Assembly (NCBI GenBank): GCA_963921425.1
Contig: OY992835.1
Coordinates: 23,622,001-23,686,000 of the forward strand
Length of the DNA: 64,000 nt
Direction: 5' to 3'
Source of the DNA: Dryas octopetala
Taxonomy: Eukaryota; Streptophyta; Magnoliopsida; Rosales; Rosaceae
Part shown: one piece after another, positions 33,795 to 45,849 of the stretch
How the letters are laid out: the number at the start of each line of letters is the position of its first letter
Position numbering within the stretch: position 1 is the first letter of the stretch
Notes under the pieces: model-generated
The model's input: the letters and a program-made list of their open reading frames with translations, nothing else
What the model was told of the DNA's origin: nothing
Databases searched by the model: none
Position numbers and translations under genes: made by a program

Positions 33795-34110
33795 CAAATA
33801 ATGTATCAGTGGTTCATTAATTCATAGCTCACTTAAAAGATTATTTATTTTACAATACGTACAACACGTGTATTGACACATCATTTGTGCTCTCAAATAA
33901 TGTGTCAGTGGTTCATTGATTTATATCTCACTTAAATGATCATTTATTTTACAATACGTACAACACGAATACGTATATTGACATATCATTTGAGATCTCA
34001 AATAATGTGTCAATGTTTCATTGATTTATAGCTCACTTAAAAGATTATTTATTTTACAATACATACAACACGAACACGTGTATTGAAACATTATTTGAGA
34101 TCCAAATTTA
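33795..34110. repeat. Three tandem copies of a 99-105-bp unit
   Basis: Units start at 33795, 33894 and 33999 with CAAATAATGTRTCA and share CTCACTTAAA, ATTTATTTTACAATAC and ACAACACG. A partial fourth end lies near 34,095. Non-coding. Confidence 0.8.
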
Positions 34111-34722
34111 AGATGCAAATTTAGAATTCATATTATTACTAATTCATATGTTATAGCATGATAATAAATTTATGTTCTTAAGACATAGTGTTAGTAAACA
34201 AATATATATTATAACATCGTCAAAATAATATAAAACAAAAAAATATAGGTGAATAAGTAGAATTACGTGATGGTGTTCAGATTACACTAAAAAATTACTT
34301 AAAAAAGAGAAGTCATTGGGTGGGTGGGATCCATTATTAGTTGTCTTATCCACCTAAGCAACCACAGGCAATCAGAGATTCAAACAAGCTCTCAAGTGTG
34401 AAGTGTCCCACATCACAATCCAACAACAACTCTGATAAAACATCCAACAACAACAATGAAGACAAGACCCTGAGGTGTGAGGAGAACGAGTCATCTTTGT
34501 TGTTGAGGGTGCATGACTCCAACGTACACCTACCCACTAAAATCAACCCCAATACCTACCCCCAAACCCACCACCAAAGTCAGTGGTCAAAAAAAAAAAC
34601 CCACCACCAAAGTCCCAATACCTTCATTCTTTTTTCTCTTTCTTGGGTTTTGCTTCCTTTGTTCTTAAAGATTAAGAACCATCTCTCTTTAATTTTTGTG
34701 GCGCTCTATCTTTCTGTTCTCA
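34111..34722 (+). other. Promoter and leader of the chorismate mutase gene
   Basis: Non-coding. About 34,330-34,700 is likely transcribed leader or core promoter (pyrimidine-rich 34,625-34,700). It includes the small insertion described separately. Confidence 0.45.
34567..34614 (+). mobile_element. Tiny poly(A) insertion in the chorismate mutase leader, 15-bp target duplication
   Basis: CCCACCACCAAAGTC occurs at 34567-34581 and 34600-34614. Between them is an 18-bp insert, AGTGGTC followed by A11. The duplication can be extended to 17 bp with the preceding AA. The insert lies 124 bp upstream of the ATG. Confidence 0.75.
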
Positions 34723-37447
34723 ATGGAGGCTAAGCTGTTAAGGGCCTCCTCTTCTGCCATCCTTGCAGCCCCCCATGCTTCTAATTCAAGGGTCAATTAC
34801 ATCTTGCCCTTGAAAACAATGCAAAGTAACAGCTTCACATGGCTCAATTCAGGGTCACCAAAGAGAGGAAATTTATCTCTTCAGGCTGCTGCAACTTCCA
34901 TTGGGTACAAATATAGCAACCCTTTTCTCTAAAATTTTATTGGTTTTTAAATTTGGCTTGTTGGGCCCTTTATGGATCTGTGGATTATTATGTTTTCAAG
35001 AGATTTCTCTATGTTTTATGCTCTTAAACTCTTATGTTTTTGTATTGTTAATCTGCTTCTGGAAGTGGGTATGTTTTATTTTTCTGTACACATGATATTT
35101 ATGCACTAATGCCAATTGCCCTGTACTCAAATCCATATAAACTGCATTGATTAAAGTCTCTAATAATTTAATAGATTCTCAAATGACATGCACAACATGA
35201 TATTTTCCAGTGTATGACTGTAAGTCTAGGCCTTAATAATAATTCATAAATGTTATGAAGTCTGAGCGGTTCTACTTGGGGAATGACATCTTAGCTTCTC
35301 TTTTCACTTTAATTTTTTTTTAAATATATTTTGTAATGTTTACTCAAATACTTGATCAATTCTTGTTCGACCTAACAATGAGAAATCTCACGTAGTCCTA
35401 AAGGTGTAAATTTGGGAAAGGAATAACTGAAGAAAGGAAATCAATTTGTTTATTTGCATAAACTTTTCTAGCGGATCAAGTAATTATTTTTTCAAATTAT
35501 TACCGTAGCTCAAATTGTTGCCGTTTCTGGAATGTCTGGCTGTATGTGTTTATAGATGCATTTGCAGAAAAAAATATGCTCCTAAGAAATGCATATTATT
35601 GATTATTTGACGGATTTGGAGAATCTTGCCTTCAATTTACTATGGCCAAACTCTAACATTAGGCTTTCTATATTTGTAGATCATTGGCTACGAAGAAAAG
35701 GGTGGATGAAACTGAAAATTTGACCCTAGAAGGTATAAGACACACTTTAATTCGCCAGGAGGATAGCATAATATTTAGCCTTTTAGAGAGAGCTCAATAT
35801 TGTCATAATTTGGCTACATATGACCCCATTGCTTTCTCTATGGATGGGTTCCAAGGCTCCTTGGTAGAATATATCGTTCAAGAAACAGAAAAACTTCATG
35901 CTCAGGTATGTTAAACCTTAATATAAACGATAAGAATAATTGAAGAAAGGATTATTGCTGGTTTTCTTATTGACTTTGCATTGCAATTAGGTGGGTAGAT
36001 ACAGCAGTCCTGATGAGCATCCCTTTTTCCCAGATGACCTTCCTGAACCTATGTTGCCGCCAATGCAATACCCTCAGGTAAAATAAAAATGCATTAGGAA
36101 CAAGAAATGTAGCCTATGAGAAACACTTGAATTAGTACTTTCAAATAACTTACTTGGATGTGGCTGATTATGATTGGGAAGATTGTGTTCAACATGGTTT
36201 GTAACTCATAAAGGTTAAGTCTTTTCATGGTATAACATACTCAAAAAAATACCTGACATGATTTCAAAGATAACTTGTCCTATAACATTCTTAGATCAAT
36301 TTAACATGGCAGTCAATCATGTGTATCAACTTGTAACACAAAATCTATACAGCTTCCTAGTTAATTCAGAATAATTTGATTCCACAGCCAAATTTAAAAA
36401 TCTAGCACTGATGTGAAACAATGGAAAGAAAAATTTCTTGATGGCCATTTTTAACTGGAAACTTACTACCAAGGATCCAGCCTTGCGAGTACGAGAGCTT
36501 TCTTTTTATCCCCACTCTCTCTCTGGGTGCATGTCTCCTCTTTACTAACAATTGTTGTATTGTTTTTTGTTTTGGGTGGTAACCACTTCCATTTGGGATA
36601 TATATGTGTCTGACTTGCAAACAGGTACTACACCCCATTGCCAATTCAATCAATATAAATAGCAAAGTTTGGGACTTGTACTTCAGAGATATTATTCCAA
36701 GACTGGTTAAGGAAGGAGATGACGGTAATTGTGGATCAACTGCTGTTTGTGACACAATGTGCTTGCAGGTATTCATTTTAACTAATCTGTCCTTATTTCA
36801 ACACATTTCTAGTTCAATTTCACCGACAAAATAGGCAATAACCTTTTTATATAAGGTAAGAGCAAATTAGGTACAACCTTTCATGTGAATTTTGCTCTTG
36901 ACCATAGTTGCCTCTCTCTCTAAGTAACAAGTCACTGCTGCTGCATATTAATATATCTGTAATTAATTGGAAGTTTTTTTAAGAGCATTGCTAAATGCTG
37001 GCCTGGTCCCTATGATGTCAGGTTCTGTCAAAGAGAATACATTATGGTAAATTTGTAGCAGAGTGTAAGTTTCGATCCTCTCCAAAGTCCTATGAAGCTG
37101 CCATAAAAGAACAGGTACATCATGCTCTTGTATGCATTCTTGTTGTGCTTCTGTCTTAGCTTTTGGTTCATAACAGTTGGGTTTTTTTCTTGGGGTGGTG
37201 GTGTTTGATTTTTCAGAACAGGGACAAGCTGATGGCATTGTTGACATATCCAACGATTGAGGAGGCAATCCAGAGGAGGGTAGAAATGAAGGCCAAAACT
37301 TATGGGCAAGAGGTGACAGTGAACAAAGAGGAAGCTGACCCAGTTTATAAGATAAAACCAACCTTGGTTGCAGATCTGTATGCAGATTGGATCATGCCAA
37401 TGACAAAGGAAGTTCAAGTTGAATACTTATTAAGAAGGTTGGATTGA
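34723..37447 (+). CDS. Chorismate mutase 1, chloroplastic
   Basis: Six exons join in phase into 320 residues: 34723-34904, 35680-35905, 35991-36077, 36625-36768, 37022-37114 and 37217-37447. All borders are GT-AG. The enzyme turns chorismate into prephenate, the entry to phenylalanine and tyrosine synthesis in plastids. About 60 N-terminal residues, rich in Ser and lacking acids, form a transit peptide. The eukaryotic AroQ fold is clear: [80 protein letters not shown] and the C-terminal [18 protein letters not shown]. Plant plastid isoforms are activated by tryptophan and inhibited by Phe/Tyr; nothing here argues against that. Length is normal. Confidence 0.95.
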
Positions 37448-38067
37448 GAGAGCAAGTCTTCAATATCTAGTTCTATTGGGTACAGAAATTGTGGGTTTTT
37501 TTTTTTTTTTAAAGATACCCCATATTGATGCTGCTATTTGTAATTTGCTAATTTATGTGGATGCTAAGAGGGGTACAAGACATATTATTGTATGATTATA
37601 ATAAGCACAGGCCGTTTCAGTCTATATAAGTTTTGCAACAAGCATCTCATTGCATGCATCAGACATCCTTCATTACTTTTCTCTGTTGATTTTTAGATCT
37701 TTGAAGTAGGCTTAGAGACACCAAGCTTCACTTCAGCCCACCTCAACATGAAAAAGTATTGAATGTGTTTTTAGCCATAGGTCCTCCAATCAGATTTTGG
37801 TGTGGTCGCATTAATGGCTCTGAAAAGCTAAACAAGCTGGGCCGAGCTGAGCTTGATTGGACTTGGGTCCGCTGCTTTATCTAAAAAGGCCAAAAGGGTG
37901 ACAACTATCATAACTATTTTTTATTTTTATATGATGATTGTGCATAAAATTGTTATTTTCAAAAAAAAAATTTTACATTGGACAAGTATATTTTATTTTT
38001 AGGGCTAACTTTTTGGAAAAAAAAAATAATATGCTCTATGCTAACACGTCATTATGAAGATGCCACA
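37448..38067. other. 3' flank of chorismate mutase gene
   Basis: Probable 3' UTR to about 37,620, then AT-rich spacer. No gene was seen. Confidence 0.5.
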
Positions 38068-38075
38068 ATCACAAT

Positions 38076-38739
38076 TAAGGGTGTGTTTCGGACGGATCGA
38101 ATCGGAAATATGGTGTTCTAATTCCAATTCAAAAAATTTCGGAATGAAATTTCTATTCCAAAAAATCGAAATTTCAACATCTCATTCTAATTTGGAATTT
38201 TCGATTTTTGTCGGAATATCACATTTTCGGAACTTTCGGATAAAAATTCAAAATTTTTAGATAAAAAATTGGAATCTTCACGTTACTTTTTGTTATTAGT
38301 AAAAAAAAAAAAATTTGTAATTACATGTACAAAAAATGTGGGTGTTTTTGTGAGCATTTATGTTATTATGATACACATATATTTATAATATACATATGTT
38401 TATATTAATAGTATAGTTATTTGTTTTTAATATATATGTATGTGTATGTTTCAAACAAATAACAAATTAATGAAACATATAGTAAAAAAATGAATAAATG
38501 ATATAATATTAATATAAATACATAATAAATTGGCATAATTTCGAAAATATCGAATCAGAATGCCTTTGGAAAATTTCGGATCGGAATTTACAGATACATT
38601 CCAATTCCAATCCAATTTTTTTCAGAATTTCAGAATTCAGCATTTTTGGATTTTGGATTTGATTCGGATGTTCTAAAATTAGAAAATTTCGGATTGGAAT
38701 CGGTCGGATTTGGATTTTCCAATCCAAATCACACCCCTA
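38076..38739. mobile_element. 664-bp non-autonomous hAT-like element
   Basis: Bounded by a perfect 8-bp duplication, ATCACAAT (38068-38075 and 38740-38747), the hAT hallmark. The termini are TAAGGGTGTGTTTCGG on the left and TAGGGGTGTGATTTGG on the right complement. The inside is A/T-rich with many repeats of TTCGGAATTT-like words in both directions. There is no transposase frame, so it is a MITE-type derivative. Confidence 0.88.
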
Positions 38740-38747
38740 ATCACAAT

Positions 38748-39493
38748 CATTCAAACATGGGAAAACACTATGATTTTGGCCTTTTTTTCCCTCCCACCCA
38801 TATCCCATTTTAAAAGGGTACTTTCTGAATGGACCCAATCAAACCTAACCTCAATTTATGAGCAGAAGCCCACAAGAAAAAAAAAAAAAAAAGTAGAATA
38901 AATGGTTTCATGCAACATCTGGGGCTTTATGTCTTGCAGGATTGGTTCAAATTTGTTGCTCGGTTTCTTGAGAATTTTGCAAACAAGACTACAAAACCCA
39001 CAAGTAAGCTTTGATTCCATAATTAACAAAACTATGTGAACACTGAACATTATGTATTTGGGACACGGTTTCACTTTTTTATTTGGGATATTACTTGCAA
39101 GATGTTGAAGTTTGTCCAATTGACCTGGTTTGAATACGTACGTAACGTACTGTAATCCTATAAACACAGTCTGGCAGTGACCCTTGTTGAGCTTATTAAT
39201 GCATGACATTTTAGCTAGATAGGAGTATAGGACACGCACAGTTTTAACATTTTTTTATTCTTTGTTAAATTTAATAACATATAATAGTTCAAAATTAGCA
39301 ATATAATATTGTAGATTGTGAGGGTAAGTAGCCGATCGATGGCAGTTGTAGTCTTGTAGATCTGGAAAGTGAACCGCTTCTTTATAATAATTAATAAGCA
39401 CATAAACAAACAACAAAGCAGAGGGCTTTCTTAGACAGAGTGTTCCAGGGCTTTCTTACTGTGTGTGAGAGAGAGACTCGGAGAGAGAGAGCA
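38748..39493. other. Spacer before the early-nodulin-like pair
   Basis: AT-rich promoter region. The leader of the next gene contains GA repeats (39,470-39,490). Confidence 0.4.
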
Positions 39494-40754
39494 ATGGAGG
39501 GACTGAGAAGAGGGGTTGGGTCTGGTTCAGCTATCGTGCTTGTGGTGCTTGTGTGTTTGGTGCTGGTGACGGTTCCGGAAGTTTCAGCTACTCGATGGAT
39601 AGTGGGAGCGAACATGGGGTGGACCTCCAATGTTAACTACACTATTTGGGCTCAAGACAAGCACTTCTACAATGGAGACTGGCTCTGTAAGCTGAGCTCC
39701 CTCCTCCCTCTCTCTTTGTCTCTGTCTTTCTCTTACTCTTTCTTTCTATCTGCAAGGTTTTTAGCTCAGATCCACTCTGCACACCAAGTTCTTCCTTTTT
39801 CTGTTACTGTTCTCTTTTCTTTCTTGGTCATTCATAGCTCAAAGTTTTCATTTTCAGCTCATTTTTGCTCGATGTTGCACCTGAGTGAGTTAGATCTGAA
39901 ATGGCCCAAATGGGTTGTGCTTATGAATTTTTATTCTTTTGAGGAAAGGGACTTTCTTTTGACTATGAAGCTTGAATAATTTTGTGACAGAAAGCTTGGA
40001 TAGAGTTTTCTGAATCTTGTCTCTTGATTTGTGACGCTTATATTAAAACTCAGTTTGCCCACTGTAAAGAAGCAGGAAAAGGAAGAACAAAAATGGAATT
40101 TTGGGTATCTAATACATGAGAATGCAAGAAGGTTTCTTTTATTGAGTTTTGCTATTATCCTCAAATCCTTACTATACAATACAAGGTCTCTTTCAAGTAT
40201 TTATACTTGCATTATCCTGATTGATTCAGATCTGCAACTTCTGCCATTGCTTATACAGCAATGTACTTTTGTATCTTATGGGTAGTATATTGTACAAAAA
40301 TAATTGGAATCTTGGACTGTTGAATTTTAAATAAATAAAAAAGATTAATTTACTTGGGTACTAAAAATACCATCTATGTTCTGACCAATTGGTGATTCTA
40401 TTGTTTCGCTCAGATTTTGTTTATGATAGGAACCAGATGAACGTGCTAGAGGTGAATAAGACAGACTATGAGACCTGCAATGCTGATCATTTCCTTCACA
40501 ACTATACTACAGGAGCTGGAAGAGATGTGGTTCCACTCAATGTGACCAGGCACTACTACTTCATAAGTGGCAAGGGGTACTGCTATGGAGGCATGAAGTT
40601 GGCTATCCAAGTCGAAAACCTGCCTCCACCTCCCAAAGCTTCCCCACTGACGAGCAAGGGCAGTGCCCCAACACCTGCTTACAGAGCCCAATTTCTTTTA
40701 CCCGCCATTTTCGCCATTGGTGCAGTTTGGGATGCATTGGTTCGGTTCTGGTAG
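39494..40754 (+). CDS. Early nodulin-like (phytocyanin) protein, copy 1
   Basis: Two exons, 39494-39686 and 40414-40754, form 177 residues, with the intron in the position usual for phytocyanins. It has a signal peptide (about residues 1-32, VLVVLVCLVLVTVPEVSA). A plastocyanin-like domain follows, including RWIVGANMGWTSNVNYTIWA, HFYNGDWLYFVYDRNQMNVL and RHYYFISGKGYCYGGMKLAI. Then comes a short Pro-rich stretch and a hydrophobic C-terminus that suits a GPI anchor (plasma membrane, outside). The copper ligands of true cyanins are not all there: QMNV stands where HNV is expected, and the later Cys/His/Met set is altered. A structural or signalling role is more likely than electron transfer. It resembles ENODL17/lamin-like proteins. 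Confidence 0.9.
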
Positions 40755-42015
40755 CTAGCTAGCATCGATGATGGGGATATCAAAATCTCACTAAACAGTG
40801 AGGGTGTCCAAATCACATTTAACATTTCTTCTAGCCAAGCCATTAATTTGTGAAGGAAGTTGAGCTAAGCTTTCTTCCACATTAATTTACTTTAAATTTA
40901 TGTTTTGGTTTTTGGGGTTTGGGGTTTGTGATTTATTATTGGTGTTTGTTTGTTTTGATTTCATATTGGTAGAGTAGTTTATCTGAAATTGGACAATGTT
41001 TTGATTAAGGTAGTTGATCTTTTACTACTATTATTTGTTGGAGTATTCACTTGCGTTAATTGTGGAAGCTAATACTATAGTGAGATTTTGAAATCAAATT
41101 AATGTAATTTATTTGTTTGTTGGTCCTTAAGCACGTGGTTCAGTACTTAAGTTACTTTGGTTGTGAGAGAATTGGGCCACTGATTTAGGAAACGACGTAT
41201 AATTCAATCCAGCGATCTCTCACTTCATCATCTCTTATTATCTTGGGCCTTAAATGGATGAAATGGGCCTTTTACTGGACCAAAATTTCCCAGTAGACAT
41301 GTAATTAGGCCTTTTACAGTTGGGTGTATTGATCAGGTTCACGTGGAGCGTGCATGCCCCTTCTAATTTCAGTTTGATTCGCTTTGTGTTTTGCGTTCAG
41401 GATCAATTTGCTTTTGTTCTTTATTATTTTTTCTTTTTTGTCTGAGGGTACGAAAGAGGCCGTGTTATTATTCTGCTTTTTATTTTTATTGCTTTTACTG
41501 TTGAAAAATCAAATATTACGAATCTATTTTCACAGTGTCAGTGGCAGGCTGGCAGCACGTGGCTTGCTTTTACTAGCTCTAACTTCTAAGCCTTGTTCTG
41601 CTTTGAACCAGTTTAACTGAGTCAGTGGTGAATCGAAGCGTAACTGCTCTGAAACATTCTTCATGCGTCATAGGATAGGAGTTGGACCCACCAAAGTTGT
41701 ACTTGGAACTACGACCAGAACACGTGTCCAATGGGGTTCTGCCACGTACGTATCCGATAAGACCAAAAAGCCCTCTCGCCTGTACAAAACGCGAGGCACG
41801 ACGCTTTGTAACCTGAGCTTATAGCTAGCCATCATTTTGACTGACTAATGTCACGTTGGTCTCGAGGTTGATCCCTCGGTTACAAATAGCACCATAGCCA
41901 CCACCAATTTACCACTATACCATTGCCATTCCAGCACCTAGCTAGGCTGCTAGAATAGAATAGAGAAAGAATTCTAGAGATCGAGTAGTTGTGAGTGAGT
42001 GAGAGATCTACAGAA
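40755..42015. other. Spacer between the two early-nodulin-like genes
   Basis: 3' UTR of copy 1 and promoter of copy 2. A few ACGTG words are present (about 41,340; 41,720). No gene was seen. Confidence 0.45.
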
Positions 42016-42203
42016 ATGGTGGGACGACGTGGCATGATGGTGATGGTGGTGATGATCACGGTGGGGTGGATGCTAACGTGCGCAGCCGGGAAGCTGCATA
42101 AGGTGGGAGGCGTACAAGGATGGAATCAGAACGTCAATTACACTATATGGTCAGCCAACCAACACTTCTACGTCGGCGAATGGCTCAGTACGTATATATA
42201 ACA

Positions 42204-42264
<61 letters not shown>

Positions 42265-43371
42265 TTTATATATACATTAGAGTGTATTCAACCTATCATA
42301 ATCTCAATCCAGTATCTCACCTACTTTTATAATTAATTAACTGATATTCGGATTCGTCTTGAAAAACACGAATAATTGTTGTTTTGCTCACTAGCTTTTG
42401 ACTCATCTACAGTGGTATTAAAGACACAAACTATTATTCCAATTTTGAGATTCCAAATTATGTTTTATTTGTTCATATATGAATTCATTCAAAGTCTCAT
42501 TTATGAATTTGGAATCTCTGCATGAATTTATTTATAACAAGTAGAAAATTGTGATATCATTTTTTACCAATTAGTTTTAGAATATTTCTCTAATAATAGA
42601 TATGACATTACCATTAGAGACGTATAAGAAATGTTGTTAAATTGTTAAGAAAGGTAGAATTACCATTAATTATGGTATCAATGATGTGGGTGAGGAGGTT
42701 CAAATTTATAGTAGGCCCAAATTTAGTTAATTTCCTGGCCTTTTTGTTGGCCAACTTGCCAAGTAAACTGATGTGGGCCGGGTCCACTAAAAATTTTCTC
42801 ACATCAGTTGGGTTGCATACAAAAGTGAAGAACACATTAATTGAGACGAATAAAGGAGCTCATGATCAAAAGTAAGAAAAAATAACATTCCAAAGTAAAA
42901 AGGCAGAGGATGCACAAATGTAGTCTTTAATATATTGAAACATAATTAGGTAGCTGTATAATAAGGACTGACTGAGTTTACATGATGATTGTTGTTGTGG
43001 TGGTTTGGAAATGGCAAGTATTCGTATTTGACAAGCGGTATTACAATGTTCTGGAGGTGAACAAGACCAATTTCGAGTACTGCAATGAGCAAGGCTTCAT
43101 AAAGAACATAACCCGTGGAGGGCGAGATGTGTATCAACTCAAAGAGGCAAGACCCTATTACTTCCTCTCTAGTGGAGGCTACTGCTTCCAAGGAATGAAA
43201 CTTGCTCTGCTTGTCCAACAACTCCCACCGGCAGCTCCGGCACTCGCTCCCACCGCTATGAGTATTGCTTCTCCACTATTATCAACTTCTTGCGCCCAAA
43301 TATTGATTCTCTCCATTGCGCTTTCCCTAGCTTTCATGTCTCACATTAATCTCTCTATATTCACCATATAA
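42016..43371 (+). CDS. Early nodulin-like (phytocyanin) protein, copy 2
   Basis: Two exons, 42016-42187 and 43019-43371, form 174 residues, with the same intron position and phase as the copy at 39494, on the same strand. It is an old tandem duplicate. The signal peptide is MVMVVMITVGWMLTCAAG. The domain reads VGGVQGWNQNVNYTIWSANQ, VFDKRYYNVLEVNKTNFEYC and YYFLSSGGYCFQGMKLALLV. It ends in a Pro/Ala-rich stretch and a hydrophobic tail for a GPI anchor. Copper-ligand positions are replaced (YYNV, FLSS), as in copy 1. The acceptor before exon 2 (GGCAAG|TATTCG) has a weak pyrimidine tract but keeps the conserved frame. Confidence 0.87.
42209..42257. repeat. (CT)n microsatellite in intron of copy 2
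   Basis: About 49 bp of uninterrupted CT just after the splice donor, followed by CACACAC. Confidence 0.97.
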
Positions 43372-44046
43372 AAGAATTCAATAGTTTGGCTTTAGTTCAA
43401 TTAAATAGATGTTGCCTGATTTGGAATTGTGTATAGGCTGATAATTTAAACATTATCTCATTTACTTCTTTTGGTTTTGCGCAACAACTATTTCTATGTA
43501 TGGCTTAATAGCTAGCTATGTAACGCAGCAAATTAAGGAGCAAGAAAGATTTCTAATGATTATTGCATGTAATCTGTCTAAAAATTCCAAAGAAATGAGT
43601 AACCCCTATTGAAAACATAAAAGTTTAAAAGCCAAAACATATATAAAATCTGAGTTATTTACATTTACACTCTCGAGGTTTATCGTTTTTTTCACATACA
43701 TCCTATGGAGTTTCAAAAATTACATATACACTTTCTAAAATTTCAAAACTGTTATATATAATTCCATGTTGTAAGCCAGTAGTAAGTGAGTTGATGGTGG
43801 ATGAGGGAGGGTGGCGTCGGGTGGGTTGTCTGGGTTTGGTTTAAAACTTTTTAATTTTTGTATGATTAGGGACAAACATAGATATAATTGACAATAAAAA
43901 ATTTGTGGCGTTTTAAAAGTAAATATTGTGGTCCTTTTAGAATTTCCCATGAAAAAATATCCCTTTTCTATGTCGGCATGTATCACAAAATGGGCCTCAA
44001 GGCCCAATCCATAACCGATGGTGAGTTGCTTCTTGTAATTTGACAA
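43372..44046. other. 3' flank of the early-nodulin-like pair
   Basis: AT-rich non-coding DNA. Nothing further was seen. Confidence 0.5.
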
Positions 44047-44055
44047 TAATAAGTA

Positions 44056-44697
44056 GAGGGAGGCTATTCAGATCGACCACCCTAAAATACTGAGTTGACC
44101 ACCTTAAGATTTGTTTCCCCATTTTTTCCTATTGCGGCTAATTCCGACCAACTGCCACCACCACCCCTCTCCATATATGGTTCAAACCAATCTAACCAAC
44201 AGCAAGAACACAACGAGAAGATCGAAAACCATACATGGATCGACCCAATTCGTCGCCGGAATCTGTCGAAATCGGTGATGAAAGCCGCGGAGCTTCACGA
44301 CGTTGATTAGCCGCGCACGGTGGTCGGATGAGCAAGGGAAGACCAGGGTTGGACTCCCCGTGACCTGGGAAACAAAACCCAAGTGGTCCGACGTCTCAAC
44401 TCTGCTGGAAAAGAAAGATCGCTAGCGAAGGGGCCAATCGGGTCATCGCCTGGGTTCAAGTTTTCTAGGCTTTCCTAGTTTGAAGGCTATCATGGTGAGA
44501 GAGAGGAGAGGCAGGCAAGTTGACTGGTGGTGGTCTCGTCGCCACTGATCGCCGGACGGCGGCACACCGAAGAGAGAGAGAATGACTGGTCGGGTGGATG
44601 GGTGGGTGGGAGGGCAAGGGTATATTAGGAATATTTGTAAAATAAATAAAGAGGGTGGTCAATTTAGCATTTTTGAGTGGTCTGCATAGCCTCCCCT
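44056..44697. mobile_element. 642-bp non-autonomous Mutator-like element
   Basis: Flanked by a perfect 9-bp duplication, TAATAAGTA (44047-44055, 44698-44706), as MULEs make. The ends are inverted: GAGGGAGGCTATTCAGATCG on the left against AGGGGAGGCTATGCAGACCA on the right complement. Similarity extends to about 48 bp with gaps (TTGACCACC on both sides). The centre is unusually GC-rich and gene-like (CGCCGGAATC, GATCGCCGGACGGCGGC) but has no intact frame. It may be captured host DNA. Confidence 0.85.
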
Positions 44698-44764
44698 TAA
44701 TAAGTAAGCACAGGAAACTTGTGCAACGAATAGTGTTCTTCCCATTTACCAAAAAGGAACAGTG

Positions 44765-45844
44765 TTTTTCCCAAGTTTCATTCCGCGCCTCCGCCTCCGC
44801 CTTCAGCTTCGCAAACAAAGCTTCATTGTGGTAGTAGATCTCGTCGTCCCAATGCTGCTGGTTTAACCGGGAGGGCCCTAAATTCTCCTGCGCACTAGCA
44901 TTCTTCTCAGGTTCCATCTCTCACATTCGCTCGTCGTTTTTTTTGGGTAAAACACTGTTCCTTTTTGGTAAATGGGAAGAACACGGTTCCTTTTTGAGAG
45001 ATGGAACCTGAGAAGAATGCTGGTGCGCAGTAGAATTTAGGGTGCTGTCGATTAACCAGGAGCATTGGGACGAGGAGATCTACTACCACAATGAAGCTTT
45101 GTTTGGGGTTTAGGGTTTTCTGCAAAATTTGGTATTGCTATATGAAATTAGGGATTTATTAAGAAGGTGAATGGTTGAGAGTTGTAATTATAGTAATCTG
45201 GGACAAATTTTTGAAAGCTTTCATCTTATAAGATGTGAAAATTTTACCTTTTGATTTGGAATTACATTACCCTTCTCTCTGTCAAGTAGATAGATTCTAG
45301 AAACTTGGATTTGACTAGATTTTCACATTTCTTTTGAAGAATATTTGAACCAGAGGTTTGGTGAGGAGCTATGCTTTTAACCAAATTAGTACATCAAATA
45401 ATGTGATTTTGTTTTTTTATACTGAATTTTATTGTTTGAGATTGATCCATAATCCTCTCTAATACCCAATGTTCCCCTAGGTTCTTCAATGGTAAGGTTT
45501 TGATTATTGGAAAATGAAACTATTTTAGGACTCATGGTTTTCTGGGTTCTCTGTCTCTCTCTCATGCAGGTAACATTTAAGGATTTTCATGGTGGAGGAT
45601 TTAGTAGTTCATATAAGTCTAAGTGCCATTATAACCAATCATTTGGGATTGTAGAAAACAGTGAACTCTTTCCTGAACCTGTAAGCCAAGAAACAGAAGG
45701 ATTTCTCTCAATGTGAAGCCTGAATATCAAGACGAGGAGGATGATGTTGGGACCACAGCAACCATTCAGTACAAGGATACTGGGAAAACATCTGGTCCTG
45801 TGGATGTTAAGTTTGATTTCCACTTCCCTAACAAGTCTCTGTAA
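44765..45844. pseudogene. Broken gene with an inverted copy of its first exon
   Basis: A first-exon-like stretch appears twice in opposite directions. The minus-strand copy starts at ATG 44917 (MEPEKNASAQENLGPSRLNQ, then HWDDEIYYHNEALFAKLKAE). The plus-strand copy starts at ATG 45001 with the same beginning but an in-frame stop after ten codons. 83 bp separate the start codons. Downstream on the plus strand, after an acceptor at about 45,570, come two more open stretches that need a frame shift between them, VTFKDFHGGGFSSSYKSKCH and RISLNVKPEYQDEEDD. The last one ends DVKFDFHFPNKSL and a stop at about 45,843. I do not recognise the protein. The set is best read as a decayed gene; the parent may be elsewhere in the genome. 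Confidence 0.55.
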
Positions 45845-45849
45845 AGTCA

